A stretch of 64,000 bases of DNA from an uncultured Megasphaera sp. (GCA_934202965.1 CAKPYN010000002.1:62001-126000); one strand, 5' to 3'. Counted from the first letter of the stretch, positions 50,834-59,821 are shown. Numbers and translations are program-made. The notes: generated from the sequence alone by a model not told the origin.

Positions 50834-52045
50834 ATGATTGAACACATCATTCACTGGTGTATCAAAGATTATAAAAATACGACAGATAAAAAAGTACGAG
50901 AACAATACAGTATCGTCGGCGGGGTTCTCGGCATTCTTTGCAATCTCTTTTTATTTATCAGCAAATTTACTATCGGTACGATGACCCATAGTGTCGCTAT
51001 TGTATCGGATGCCTTCAATAACTTAACCGACATGGGTTCTTCCGTTATTTCTATTATCAGTGCCAAATTCAGCAATAAGCCGCCAGATAAAGCCCATCCC
51101 TTTGGTCATGGCCGCTTTGAATATTTAGCCTCCCTGACGATTTCCATCATCATTATGATCGTAGGCTATGAATTATGTCAAACGTCGGTTTCCAAATTTC
51201 GGGAACCGCAAGCAATGGAAACATCGGCCGTCTCTATTGCTATTTTACTGGTATCTATTGCCATAAAAGGCTGGATGTGTGTCTATAATCGGTATATTGC
51301 TAAAACGATTCATTCCAGCGTCAACGAAGCAACGGCTTCGGACAGCATTAACGACGCCATCGCTACAGCAGGCGTCCTGATCGCTACCATTGCCCAGCAA
51401 TTTACAACGCTGCCAGTCGATGCCACTGCCGGCGTCCTCATTGGGGTATTAATCATCTATGCCGGCTATGGTATTGCCAAAGACGTCATCAATATTCTAT
51501 TGGGCAAAGCCCCTTCACCGGCACTCATTCATGAAATTACGTCCTGTGCGCTTCATTGTCAATATGTCGTCGGCGTTCATGATATTTGCATTCATGACTA
51601 TGGTCCCGGCCGCATGTTTGGTTCGCTCCATGCCGAAGTGCCTGATACGGCAGATTTAGTAGAAGTACATGCGGCACTGGATGTACTGGAAGATGAATTA
51701 AAGGAAAAATTTCAAATGGAAGTCAATATTCATATGGATCCACTCTGTACCGATCCGGATAAGATAAATCAAGTCCGCCACGCCTTAGATCATCTGATTC
51801 AACAAAAATATCCGCAGTACCATACCGATCATCTACGCATTACCGCTGGCAGTGCGCGCTTAAATATTATCTGCGACCTTCATATTCCACCGACAGAATA
51901 CACGCCGGAAAACATCAACAAAATTCATCAAAATATCGAGGCAGATATGCATCAGTATAATGAACGCTATCATTTCGTACTGGCCAAGGTCCTGCCAGAA
52001 GGCGTACCGACCGCTGATGCACCGGACTTTTCCATTACCCCTTGA
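50834..52045 (+). CDS. Cation diffusion facilitator family transporter
   Basis: CDF proteins are proton-coupled exporters of Zn2+, Mn2+ or Fe2+. Six hydrophobic segments occupy about residues 25-215, with metal-site residues in SDAFNNLTDMG and EATASDSINDAIATAGVL. HPFGHGRFEYLASL is the conserved loop. The cytoplasmic C-terminal domain (about 215-403) is longer than usual: a first part ends near LHAEVPDTADLVEVHAALDV, and an extra region (YHTDHLRITAGSARLNIICD) suggests a duplicated dimerisation domain. An AAGGTGA precedes the ATG. The metal cannot be inferred. Confidence 0.86.
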   Translation: MIEHIIHWCIKDYKNTTDKKVREQYSIVGGVLGILCNLFLFISKFTIGTMTHSVAIVSDAFNNLTDMGSSVISIISAKFSNKPPDKAHPFGHGRFEYLASLTISIIIMIVGYELCQTSVSKFREPQAMETSAVSIAILLVSIAIKGWMCVYNRYIAKTIHSSVNEATASDSINDAIATAGVLIATIAQQFTTLPVDATAGVLIGVLIIYAGYGIAKDVINILLGKAPSPALIHEITSCALHCQYVVGVHDICIHDYGPGRMFGSLHAEVPDTADLVEVHAALDVLEDELKEKFQMEVNIHMDPLCTDPDKINQVRHALDHLIQQKYPQYHTDHLRITAGSARLNIICDLHIPPTEYTPENINKIHQNIEADMHQYNERYHFVLAKVLPEGVPTADAPDFSITP

Positions 52046-52056
52046 TACATAATAAG

Positions 52057-52098
52057 AAGCTTTGCATGAATCCATTCGATATCATGCAAAGCTTTTTT
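52057..52098 (+). terminator. Terminator after the CDF gene (convergent with the hydroxylase operon)
   Basis: AAGCTTTGCATGA / TCATGCAAAGCTT with a T-run on the plus strand; the symmetric stem could also act for the minus-strand gene ending at 52107. Confidence 0.8.
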
Positions 52099-52106
52099 AG
52101 TTTATA

Positions 52107-54401
52107 TTAACAATTCTGCTTTTTCTGTTTCAGTGCCATGTATACTTTTTCTGCCGTAATCGGTAATTCCCGCATCCAAACACCTACGGCATTATATACG
52201 GCATGGGCAATAGCCGGTCCCGGTGTGTTAATAACGACTTCACCAATCGATTTAGCGCCAAAAGGCCCGTTGGGTTCATAGCTCGGCGCAAATTCTACAC
52301 GAACTTGTCCCAAATCCTGCCGCGTCGGAATCCGGTATTGCATAAAGGAATTCGTCAAAATGCGGCCGCCTTGCGTCATAATGACATCTTCCGTCAAGGC
52401 CATACCGATGCCCTGCACCAATCCACCTTCTACCTGTACGCGCGCCAATGCCGGATTGATAACCGTGCCGCAGTCTACAACAGCTGCAAAATCAAGCAAT
52501 TCGATATGTCCCGTTTCTGGGTCGATATCAATTTCAGCGGCACCAGCCATATATGGTGGCGGCGATGTCGGTGAAAAATGGGATTCTGTTGCTTCCAGTG
52601 CAATGTCATTCTGACACATTGCATCATTGCCCAACTCTTTGATCGTCACTTGACGTCCCGTTTTCATGTCCACAATGGCATCGCCTGTAAAATCCAAATC
52701 CTCGGCCTGGCAATCCTGTAAGATAACAGCCGCACGCTGTTTCATTTTGCCAATCAAGGTCTGACACGTTTTTTCTACGGCTTTCCCAGTCAAATACGTC
52801 GTAGACGATGCATAGGAACCACTGTCATACGGGGACGTATCCGTATCGACGCCGCTTGTTACAATATTATCAACAGAGCACTGCAAACATTCGGCCGCAA
52901 TCTGCGCCAAAATCGTATCACAGCCCGTTCCCATATCGGTTGCACCAATAGCCAGCGTATAAAAACCGTCGTCATTCACTTTGATTGTGACAGACGCTAC
53001 ATCGACGTTGGAAATACTGGAACCTTGCATGGCCATGGCAATGCCGACACTGCGAATATGTCCATTGGGCAGCACCCTGCGCGGGAATTTTTCATCCCAG
53101 CCAATCAACTCTTTGGTCCGCAGTACACATTGATCCAGCGTACAGCTTAAGGCTGTTTCATTAAAATACGCCGGCATGAGCTGACCTTGGCGTACCATAT
53201 TCTGTAAGCGCAAGGCCACTGGGTCGATATGCAGTGTATCGGCTAATTCATTGACAGCCGATTCCAAGGCAAACAGCCCTTGCGTTGCACCATAACCGCG
53301 ATAGGCACCGGCTGCTATCGTATTCGTATAGACCGCTTCATACCAGAAGCGGAACGCTTTCAAATGACTGCCGTACAGCGGAATCGATTTGTATCCTGCC
53401 AGCGTAACCGTTGTCGGGCTATGATCTCCATAGGCACCGGCATTCCATAACGCCTCCAACGAAATAACCTGAATTATGCCGTCTTTTGACGCACCGACTT
53501 TGACATGAATCGCTGCTTCGTGGCGCGGCGAAGATACAGTCTGCGTTTCTTCACGAGAATAAATCATCATTGCCGGCTTGCCCGTAATATAGGCAATATA
53601 TGCCGGATAGACATCCATCACAGCCGTTTGCTTGGCCCCAAAGCCGCCGCCAATACGCGGTTTGACAACACGAACCTGCGATTTGGGGATTTCCAAGGCC
53701 GTCGCGACAATACGCCGCACATGAAACGGTACCTGCGTCGAACTAACGACAACCAGTCGTCCAAACATATCTTTATAGGCAAAGGTGCGAAATGTTTCCA
53801 TCATAGACTGCTGCGCCTGTTTGGTATGATACGTACGATCAATCACAACGTCTGATTTTTCCAGCAAGTCATCGACATCGCCCCAGTCTTCTTTGGCAGA
53901 TGCAACTAAATTACGCTTATTGTCACCGCCAACATCGACACGAGGGTCCCAATCATCTTCCGGATGGACAAGAATGGGATTGTCTTTGGCTTTCGTAAAA
54001 TCCAGCAGTGGTTCCTGTACTTCATACTGTACGCGAATGATTCGCAGCGCTTTATCGACAGCTTCTGCCGTTTTCCCTGCTACCAAGGCGACAGGATCGC
54101 CAACATAGCGAATCTGTTTATCCAAAATCAATTTATCATACGGACTCAGTTCCGGATACGTCTGCCCGGCCACAGTAAACCGCGTCTTAGGCACATCGTC
54201 TGCCGTGATGATACATTCAATCCCCGGCACTTTCAGCGCTGCTACCGTATTGACTTCTTTGACAATGGCTCTGGCATAGGGACTGCGCAGAGCCTTGACA
54301 ATCAAACAGTCTTTGGGCGCAATATCTGCCGTATATACAGGCTGCCCGGTAATCAGGCTCATCGCGTCTTTTTTCATGACAGAATGATTGACTTCTCTCA
54401 T
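52107..54401 (-). CDS. Xanthine dehydrogenase-family molybdopterin-binding subunit
   Basis: The 764-residue catalytic subunit binds the molybdenum cofactor and hydroxylates an aromatic N-heterocycle or aldehyde. RIGGGFGAKQTAV, AGAYRGYGATQGLFALESAV and GAKSIGEVVINTPGPAIAHA (with the catalytic Glu) are Mo-site motifs. The N-terminal domain starts SVMKKDAMSLITGQPVYTAD. ATG 54401 overlaps the iron-sulfur gene stop as ATGA and has AAGGCGGTGG upstream; a longer open frame upstream is the other gene. Substrate assignment (xanthine, nicotinate or other) is not possible from sequence alone. Confidence 0.88.
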   Translation of the reverse strand: MREVNHSVMKKDAMSLITGQPVYTADIAPKDCLIVKALRSPYARAIVKEVNTVAALKVPGIECIITADDVPKTRFTVAGQTYPELSPYDKLILDKQIRYVGDPVALVAGKTAEAVDKALRIIRVQYEVQEPLLDFTKAKDNPILVHPEDDWDPRVDVGGDNKRNLVASAKEDWGDVDDLLEKSDVVIDRTYHTKQAQQSMMETFRTFAYKDMFGRLVVVSSTQVPFHVRRIVATALEIPKSQVRVVKPRIGGGFGAKQTAVMDVYPAYIAYITGKPAMMIYSREETQTVSSPRHEAAIHVKVGASKDGIIQVISLEALWNAGAYGDHSPTTVTLAGYKSIPLYGSHLKAFRFWYEAVYTNTIAAGAYRGYGATQGLFALESAVNELADTLHIDPVALRLQNMVRQGQLMPAYFNETALSCTLDQCVLRTKELIGWDEKFPRRVLPNGHIRSVGIAMAMQGSSISNVDVASVTIKVNDDGFYTLAIGATDMGTGCDTILAQIAAECLQCSVDNIVTSGVDTDTSPYDSGSYASSTTYLTGKAVEKTCQTLIGKMKQRAAVILQDCQAEDLDFTGDAIVDMKTGRQVTIKELGNDAMCQNDIALEATESHFSPTSPPPYMAGAAEIDIDPETGHIELLDFAAVVDCGTVINPALARVQVEGGLVQGIGMALTEDVIMTQGGRILTNSFMQYRIPTRQDLGQVRVEFAPSYEPNGPFGAKSIGEVVINTPGPAIAHAVYNAVGVWMRELPITAEKVYMALKQKKQNC

Positions 54402-54868
54402 TCTTCCACCGCCTTTCCCTTCGCTGCCAAATAGGCTTTCAATGCCCGCATATGGCTTACATACCCGGTACAGCGGCACAAATTGCCTGATAAAAATTCT
54501 TTGATGCCCGCTTCCGTCGGGTGTTCCATATCCCGCGCCATAGCCAGTACATTCATGACAAAGCCAGGGTTGCAGTAGCCGCATTGGTCAGCGCCTTCCC
54601 GTCCCATAAAAACGGCAAATTCTTTGGCTTCTTCCTGCAATCCTTCCAACGTCGTTACACGATGTCCATCAATACGGGCCGCCAATAGGGCACACGAAAG
54701 AACCGGTTTTTCATCGAACCATACCGTACACAGACCGCAGTTCGTCGTTTCACAGCCGCATTTTACACTGTAACAGCCTTGAGCACGTAAAAAATCATAC
54801 AGCATCATGCCGTCATCAATAGTGGCCTGATTCTTTTTTCCATTCAGCCAATAGGTTATATCTATCAT
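54398..54868 (-). CDS. Molybdenum hydroxylase 2Fe-2S subunit
   Basis: A 156-residue protein with two [2Fe-2S] clusters. The plant-type ferredoxin domain has KCGCETTNCGLCTVWFDEKP then LSC. The helical domain has QCGYCNPGFVMNVLAMARD and GNLCRCTGY, the second cluster near the molybdopterin. ATG 54868 follows TGGAGGAAG and overlaps the FAD gene stop as ATGA; an upstream extension to 54907 is inside that gene. It passes electrons from the Mo subunit to the FAD subunit. Confidence 0.9.
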   Translation of the reverse strand: MIDITYWLNGKKNQATIDDGMMLYDFLRAQGCYSVKCGCETTNCGLCTVWFDEKPVLSCALLAARIDGHRVTTLEGLQEEAKEFAVFMGREGADQCGYCNPGFVMNVLAMARDMEHPTEAGIKEFLSGNLCRCTGYVSHMRALKAYLAAKGKAVEE

Positions 54869-55647
54869 GCTTCTTCCTCCAAGGTCTGTTTCAGTAATCT
54901 TCCGCATAATACAGCCGCCATATCCTGTCTATACGCTGCCGAGCCGCGCGTGTTCGTTCCATAAGATACACCTTGTGCCAAGGTTTGTGCGGTGTTTTCC
55001 AGACCATGTTTCAATACATCCGTTTTCGCCATGGATTGTACCTGCGCCCGCATCGGCCGTGCGCCAATAGCTCCATATACCATCGTATCCGTACAGGAAA
55101 CGGCACAGGAAATAATCGGAAAATCCGTCGCATTCAGCCGCAGCGAAGCATAGGCTGTACGCCGTGCCACCTTTGGAATAATAATATGGGTTACAATATC
55201 CTGCCCGGCTCCTTCCTCTGCAAATTCAGCCATAGACACGCGGCCTTTTTTATATAATTCTACTTCAGCCTGCAACGCCAGCAGCAGCGTCAGTATATCC
55301 GAAAAGCCAAAGCGGCCGCAGACACTGCCCCCCATGGTAGCCATATTGCGGAACTGTGTTCCCACAATATGCCTAACCGCTTCTTGAAAAGCTCCCTGTG
55401 TATACTGTGCCAATACCGGCGACGTTTCTACCTGCCGCAGTGTCACCATCGCTCCGATGCGAAATGCCGCATCCGTTTCCTCTATCGTATCTAATCCTAA
55501 GCCCGCTAGATCAATCACCTGACGATACATGCGCTGCTGAGACAACCGCAGCCAGCATCCGCCGCCAATAATAACAGACCCTTTCTTTTGATTCAATTCC
55601 CAAGCAGATTCTAAATCTTGCGCTTTCACATACTGCGCAATATGCAT
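54865..55647 (-). CDS. Molybdenum hydroxylase FAD-binding subunit
   Basis: A 260-residue CoxM/XdhB-type flavoprotein. GSVIIGGGCWLRLSQQ is the FAD pyrophosphate-binding part near residue 25. GTQFRNMATMGGSVCGRFGF is the second FAD motif (RNxATxGG), and the CO-dehydrogenase flavoprotein C-terminal domain follows from about 165. It is the first gene of the FAD, 2Fe-2S, Mo operon, an order common in anaerobes. Each junction is an ATGA overlap. Confidence 0.88.
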   Translation of the reverse strand: MHIAQYVKAQDLESAWELNQKKGSVIIGGGCWLRLSQQRMYRQVIDLAGLGLDTIEETDAAFRIGAMVTLRQVETSPVLAQYTQGAFQEAVRHIVGTQFRNMATMGGSVCGRFGFSDILTLLLALQAEVELYKKGRVSMAEFAEEGAGQDIVTHIIIPKVARRTAYASLRLNATDFPIISCAVSCTDTMVYGAIGARPMRAQVQSMAKTDVLKHGLENTAQTLAQGVSYGTNTRGSAAYRQDMAAVLCGRLLKQTLEEEA

Positions 55648-55739
55648 TCTTCAGTTCCTCCCTTACGACGACTCGTAACGTTATCCAATTACATATACAT
55701 TATATTGTATCAAGAGTCCCCCTTGTCTTTCAAGTAGTA

Positions 55740-56591
55740 TTAACGAAATAAGGACGAAAAAACATCATGTTCCATGTCCGTAATATTATACATCGTCTCT
55801 AAGACCTGGAATGTTTCTTCTAAATTTCTTTTTGCACTGTTCCATCCGCCGCCATCTGTAATCCATACAAATGTGAAATTAGGAATCTGCGCCGCTTCTT
55901 CAGCAATCATCTTATAACTTCTCGCTGTTTCGTTTAATTTTGAACCACTTCTTGTATAAAAGTTGGTTTCAATCACATAAATGACTGATGGTGTTTTTAC
56001 AACAAAATCCCATCGCTTTGTTGACGTTCCTTCTGCTGAAATCGCAGATAGATCCATGTCCCATTTGTTTTCGATCTCTGTTAAATACATTTCTTTATAG
56101 TATTCGACATGGGCTTTTTTTAAGTATGACTCAACGAGAATTTCCATTTGATGACCGCCACGATTTTTTCGGCCATTTGAACCTAATCCGACTTCAACGC
56201 CTGTCACATAATCGTAAAGATTACTGATAATATGATTACTGAGCATATCAAATAAACCGGTCTGCTGCATAAAATAACTATACTGTTCTACACTTTGTGT
56301 AAACTTGTTAAATGTATATTTCACAGCCCCCGTTTCATCTTGGCAATATATTTCATATTCTCGAACTGCCAAGAGAATTGGTATGGCCTTAATACATTCC
56401 GGATATCTTTGAATTATCTTAGCAAAATCAGATTGAATATGCTTGGAACCAACTAAAGAATTTAAGATGTTAATTTCAATCTTAAATTTTTCTGCGTTTT
56501 CATATACTTTTTGGAAATCCGTATAATACCCATATCCATTGATAGACGTTCTAAAAGTAGACAACCATGTGGTAAAATCGCGTTTACTCAT
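55740..56591 (-). CDS. DpnII-type type II restriction endonuclease (GATC)
   Basis: The 283-residue protein resembles DpnII along its length. It starts SKRDFTTWLSTFRTSINGYG and has GLGSNGRKNRGGHQMEILVE, SAEGTSTKRWDFVVKTPSVI and YVIETNFYTRSGSKLNETAR, where the conserved acidic residues likely form the nuclease core, and AQIPNFTFVWITDGGGWNSA near the end. It cuts unmethylated GATC by family. It overlaps the dpnA-type gene by 4 nt, so the endonuclease is translated after both methylases. The region is AT-richer than neighbouring genes. Confidence 0.9.
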   Translation of the reverse strand: MSKRDFTTWLSTFRTSINGYGYYTDFQKVYENAEKFKIEINILNSLVGSKHIQSDFAKIIQRYPECIKAIPILLAVREYEIYCQDETGAVKYTFNKFTQSVEQYSYFMQQTGLFDMLSNHIISNLYDYVTGVEVGLGSNGRKNRGGHQMEILVESYLKKAHVEYYKEMYLTEIENKWDMDLSAISAEGTSTKRWDFVVKTPSVIYVIETNFYTRSGSKLNETARSYKMIAEEAAQIPNFTFVWITDGGGWNSAKRNLEETFQVLETMYNITDMEHDVFSSLFR

Positions 56592-57364
56592 TCCTTTTCC
56601 AACCTTTCTTTAGACAATGTGATATATTCTAAATTGTTATCAATTCCAATATAATTGCGTTTCAAATGTTTGCAGGCAACACCTGTCGTTGAAGAACCAC
56701 AAAATGGATCTAACACAACATCCTGTTCACATGTAGATGCCAATAAGATTCTTTCCAGCAAATAGACCGGCTTTTGCGTAGGATGCTTTCCAAATTTCTT
56801 TTCCGTCCGCGGTGTCAACGTACCAGTCCACACATCTTTCATTTGTTTTCCTCCATTTATCTCTTTCATTAATGGATAGTTAAAATAATGTCTAGACGTT
56901 TTATCATTTTTTTGTGCCCACAAAATAGTTTCCGTACTATGCGTAAAACACCTACAAGCCAAATTCGGGGGCGGATTAGTTTTCTGCCAAGTTATATTGT
57001 TGATAATTTTAAAATTTTCCTGTTCCAATGCCATGCCAACCGAATATATATTATGAAGTGTTCCGCTAATCCATATGGATCCATTCGGTTTGAGAATCTT
57101 GCGACACAGCCTAATCCATTTTCTATTAAATGCATGTTTTTCTTCTAAACTGCCAATGGTATCCCATTCCCCTTTATTGACAGAAACTGCCTTGCCACCA
57201 CTGCAACTCATGCCATTGTTGGACAAAAAATATGGCGGATCGGCAAAAACCATGTCGATCGTTTCGGGAAACATTTTTTCCAATGCTTCAAACGTATCAG
57301 ACAAATATAAGGCAGACCAATGATTATAGAAGTATGCTTTCAATCCTTTAAAATATTGTCCCAT
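56588..57364 (-). CDS. dpnA: DpnA-type DNA adenine-N6 methyltransferase
   Basis: The second methylase of DpnII systems, able to methylate GATC also in single-stranded DNA and so to protect incoming DNA. Motif IV is FADPPYFLSNNGMSCSGGK near the N terminus and motif I is VLDPFCGSSTTGVACKHLKR near the C terminus, which is the beta-class order. WISGTLHNIYSVGMALEQEN and QKTNPPPNLACRCFTHSTET fit DpnA closely. An ATG at 57379 is coupled to the previous stop (TGATG). The ATG at 57364 (MGQYFKGLKAYF) has AAGGA seven bases upstream; I use the latter, but both are possible. Confidence 0.92.
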   Translation of the reverse strand: MGQYFKGLKAYFYNHWSALYLSDTFEALEKMFPETIDMVFADPPYFLSNNGMSCSGGKAVSVNKGEWDTIGSLEEKHAFNRKWIRLCRKILKPNGSIWISGTLHNIYSVGMALEQENFKIINNITWQKTNPPPNLACRCFTHSTETILWAQKNDKTSRHYFNYPLMKEINGGKQMKDVWTGTLTPRTEKKFGKHPTQKPVYLLERILLASTCEQDVVLDPFCGSSTTGVACKHLKRNYIGIDNNLEYITLSKERLEKE

Positions 57365-57378
57365 ATCCCATTCCTTCA

Positions 57379-58212
57379 TCAATAATTTGTAATTAATACT
57401 TCCTTTCCTGTTCTCTTCTTCGCATTTCGATTGATCATTCTTTTTACATCCAAACTTTGAATCGTATACTCTGCATAGAATTCTCTGACCAAGGGAACAT
57501 CGTTATTAGATAACATGACCTTGGCTCCGATTTCATCTAAATGTCTAAACAAAGCTGCCAATTTCTGATGTTCTTCAAGAGAAAATCCACCTTTCGCATA
57601 ATCTGTAAAATCAGCTGTTTCACTTTCAGGCACATAGGGACTATCAAAATATACAAAATCCCCCGATTTTACAGGTTCACAAGCTGTTTCAAAATCATTA
57701 CAAGTAATATGTACGTTGGCATTTTTCAAGTATCTGCCAATTGCTCTAATATTCATTTCATTCATGGAACTGCCAGTTACTCTGTTATTATACGGAACAT
57801 TAAATAATCCTTTCTTATTCACACGATATAAGCCATTAAAACAATGTTTATTGAGCCAAATCAAAAGAGCTGCCATTTCTACATCCAACACATTATTCGT
57901 AATTTTCGTGTTATACTTCTCTCTACGATCATAATACAATTCTTTATTACAAGGTATTTTATCTAGTTTTTTTATTTCATCTATAACATCTTCTGCAGCA
58001 TTTTTTAATTGGACATATAGATTTATGAGTTGTTCATTAATATCATTAATAAATGCTTTTTCAGGCTGAAGATTCAATAGAACCGCTGCTCCACCAACAA
58101 ACGGTTCAAAATACCGATTATACTGAGAAGGTATTTTTTCCTTAATAGCTCCCAATAGCTGTGTTTTTCCACCTGCCCACTTTACAGGTGGTGTTATTTT
58201 TATATCCGTCAT
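57379..58212 (-). CDS. dpnM: Dam/DpnM-type DNA adenine methylase (GATC)
   Basis: This 277-residue alpha-class N6-adenine methylase protects GATC in duplex DNA. Motif I is PPVKWAGGKTQLLGAIKEKI with the following YFEPFVGGAAVLLNL, and motif IV is FVYFDSPYVPESETADFTDY, where DSPY replaces the commoner DPPY. The start is ATG 58212, with GTGGAG nine bases before it. It is the first gene of the three-gene dpnM-dpnA-endonuclease operon, so the host is protected before cutting begins. A 28-bp dyad lies just upstream. Confidence 0.92.
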   Translation of the reverse strand: MTDIKITPPVKWAGGKTQLLGAIKEKIPSQYNRYFEPFVGGAAVLLNLQPEKAFINDINEQLINLYVQLKNAAEDVIDEIKKLDKIPCNKELYYDRREKYNTKITNNVLDVEMAALLIWLNKHCFNGLYRVNKKGLFNVPYNNRVTGSSMNEMNIRAIGRYLKNANVHITCNDFETACEPVKSGDFVYFDSPYVPESETADFTDYAKGGFSLEEHQKLAALFRHLDEIGAKVMLSNNDVPLVREFYAEYTIQSLDVKRMINRNAKKRTGKEVLITNY

Positions 58213-58247
58213 ATGATTCAACTCCACGTTTATCTTGCAAATGTGTA

Positions 58248-58275
58248 TGTTTACCTATTTTACAAAATGTAAACA
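58248..58275. promoter_or_regulatory. 28-bp dyad upstream of the DpnII system
   Basis: TGTTTAC-CT-ATTTT-AC-AAAAT-GTAAACA (plus strand): perfect 7-bp outer arms and a 5-bp inner palindrome. It lies 36 nt upstream of the dpnM start, just downstream of a likely -10 (TATACT on the minus strand). No control (C) protein gene is visible in the operon, so a host regulator or autogenous control would be needed. Confidence 0.5.
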
Positions 58276-58416
58276 ATCTTTTCTTGACTAGTATAACACA
58301 ATATATCTGATTTCATCTATCTATTCTTCGTTGCATAATCTATATATAAACGATGGTATTCCCTTACGCGCTACAACAAAAAAACGGTTCTATTTCACTA
58401 TTTTCATTTTTTATCA

Positions 58417-58445
58417 TTGACATTCTCTTCTACTTATAGTATACT
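58417..58445 (+). promoter_or_regulatory. Promoter of tRNA-Ser
   Basis: TTGACA (58417-58422), 17 nt, TATACT (58440-58445), 20 nt before the tRNA 5' end. Near-consensus, as expected for a strongly expressed tRNA. Confidence 0.85.
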
Positions 58446-58465
58446 AACCTAGTCAGCTGACATAT

Positions 58466-58556
58466 GGAGTGATACTCAAGAGGCTGAAGAGGACGGTTTG
58501 CTAAATCGTTAGAGGTCGTAAGGCCTGCGAGAGTTCGAATCTCTCTCACTCCGCCA
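58466..58556 (+). tRNA. tRNA-Ser (anticodon GCU)
   Basis: A class II tRNA of 91 nt with encoded CCA. The acceptor stem GGAGTGA pairs with TCACTCC; the discriminator is G and CCA follows (58554-58556). The anticodon loop is TTTGCTAAA. The long variable arm TTAGAGGTCGTAAGGCCTGC is diagnostic for serine, and the T-loop region is GTTCGAATC. It decodes AGU and AGC. A terminator follows at 58570. No duplicated tRNA 3' end was seen beyond the neighbouring restriction-modification genes. Confidence 0.95.
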
Positions 58557-58569
58557 TTTATTTGGACAG

Positions 58570-58605
58570 AGAAACCTTGGAATATATTCCAGGGTTTCTT
58601 TTTTT
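58570..58605 (+). terminator. Intrinsic terminator after tRNA-Ser
   Basis: AGAAACCTTGGAA / TTCCAGGGTTTCT with a 4-nt loop and TTTTTTT, 14 nt after the tRNA. Confidence 0.85.
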
Positions 58606-58651
58606 ATATCTAGATAATGCAGGTTGTGCGTTGTACTGTTTATTCCATAAT

Positions 58652-58692
58652 AAAAAGACTTTCGAACAAATGCCGTGTCGAAAGTCTTTTTT
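58652..58692 (-). terminator. Intrinsic terminator after the TDT-family gene
   Basis: AAAAAGACTTTCGA / TCGAAAGTCTTTTT with a 12-nt loop, 26 nt after the stop at 58718 on the minus strand. Confidence 0.8.
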
Positions 58693-58717
58693 GATTTACT
58701 ATGCTATTTTTATCTTG

Positions 58718-59725
58718 TTAATATAATTTCCACAATGTTTTGTGCGCAGCCGCCCATAAGGTCTTAAAGGATAAATACAAAATCAGGCTTGTACCAAAAA
58801 TAAGGAGAAATCCTGCCAGCAGCTGTGTCCATAAGACCGGATGGTCTACACTGTAATGTAAGACGCCGTTTGTAAAAGCCATCGTAGGGAAGCTGCAGGC
58901 CCACCAGCCCATCCGAAAGGGTGAATGCCGCATGACATGCAGTATTTTGATGACAATGGGCCAAAACATAAAAATACCGGCATTGATAAATAATTCCGTA
59001 AAATGATCGGGCTGATATGTCTGGGTATAGGTAATATATCCCATCCCAAAGGGAGCCATCAAAATCATGAGACTAGGCTGTACGGCATCCGCGACGTGTT
59101 TGGCAAAAATACTGTGGGCAAATAAAAGAGCAATGACCGGAATCCCTGTTACCAAGCCAATAGCGACGCAAAATACAGATATATCATGGTATCCCGGATT
59201 TTGCAGTACATTTCCGGCAATAGGGATGGTAATCGGGCCAAGTACAGCCAGCAACCATGCCGGGGTCACAGACGTTACATTCTGATCATTTTTCAGCCAA
59301 TACTCCAATAGTATCCAGCTGAAAATCATGATGACGGCTAATCCGGCATACCAAAAGCAGCTGGCAATCGTCGTATTATACGGAGCCAGCACCGCTGCCA
59401 GCAATACCGTCGAAACATTAAAGGTGCCGAAGAAATTAATCTTCGCCGGACTGCTCCATTCTGCCCGGACAGCGGCTGCATCACGCCGCCATTTTCGAAT
59501 ATACTCTATAAAAATAAGAACATAAAATATCAGAGCGCACATGCCAAAAAATTCACCTATGACAGCCGGAGCACCCCAAATTTCATGGGCCATGCGCCAG
59601 CCAAAGCACATGCCGCAGTACCCCATAGAAGCAGCAAAGGTGGATACGGACATAAAATGTACGAAGCCAATTTCACGAATTCTGTCTCTATTTAGGGGGT
59701 CAATCACTTCTATATGCTGTGCCAT
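58718..59725 (-). CDS. TDT-family (TehA/Mae1-like) transporter
   Basis: The 335-residue protein has about ten hydrophobic segments with the pattern of the tellurite-resistance/dicarboxylate transporter (TDT) family: VSTFAASMGYCGMCFGWRMA near the start, NFFGTFNVSTVLLAAVLAPY, and PFGMGYITYTQTY. Homologues carry malate, other C4-dicarboxylates or sulfite, or act as anion channels. The substrate is not known here. It has its own terminator and stands alone between tRNA-Ser and truA. Confidence 0.8.
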   Translation of the reverse strand: MAQHIEVIDPLNRDRIREIGFVHFMSVSTFAASMGYCGMCFGWRMAHEIWGAPAVIGEFFGMCALIFYVLIFIEYIRKWRRDAAAVRAEWSSPAKINFFGTFNVSTVLLAAVLAPYNTTIASCFWYAGLAVIMIFSWILLEYWLKNDQNVTSVTPAWLLAVLGPITIPIAGNVLQNPGYHDISVFCVAIGLVTGIPVIALLFAHSIFAKHVADAVQPSLMILMAPFGMGYITYTQTYQPDHFTELFINAGIFMFWPIVIKILHVMRHSPFRMGWWACSFPTMAFTNGVLHYSVDHPVLWTQLLAGFLLIFGTSLILYLSFKTLWAAAHKTLWKLY

Positions 59726-59787
59726 GTTACATCGTCTCTCCCATCTATATCCATTTTTGCTTTTTTAGTCTATTAGATATCATACTA

Positions 59788-59821
59788 TAAAAAAAGAGGC
59801 GTATCAACATACAACCTCTTT
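59788..59821 (-). terminator. Intrinsic terminator after truA
   Basis: AAAGAGG / CCTCTTT with a 15-nt loop and, on the minus strand, TTTTTTT. It ends the ecfA1-ecfA2-ecfT-truA operon. Confidence 0.65.

Noticed and set aside
54402..54584. 61-codon N-terminal extension of the molybdenum subunit
   Set aside because: It lies wholly inside the 2Fe-2S gene in another frame; the ATG at 54401 has a ribosome site and the ATGA junction.
57379..58212. DSPY in place of DPPY in the Dam-type methylase as a sign of inactivation
   Set aside because: Ser at the second position is tolerated in this methylase group as I know it, and all other motifs are intact, so it is treated as active.
55648..58466. Integrative element using tRNA-Ser as attachment site
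   Set aside because: No duplicated tRNA 3' end was found on the far side of the restriction-modification genes (55648-55739), and no integrase gene is present.
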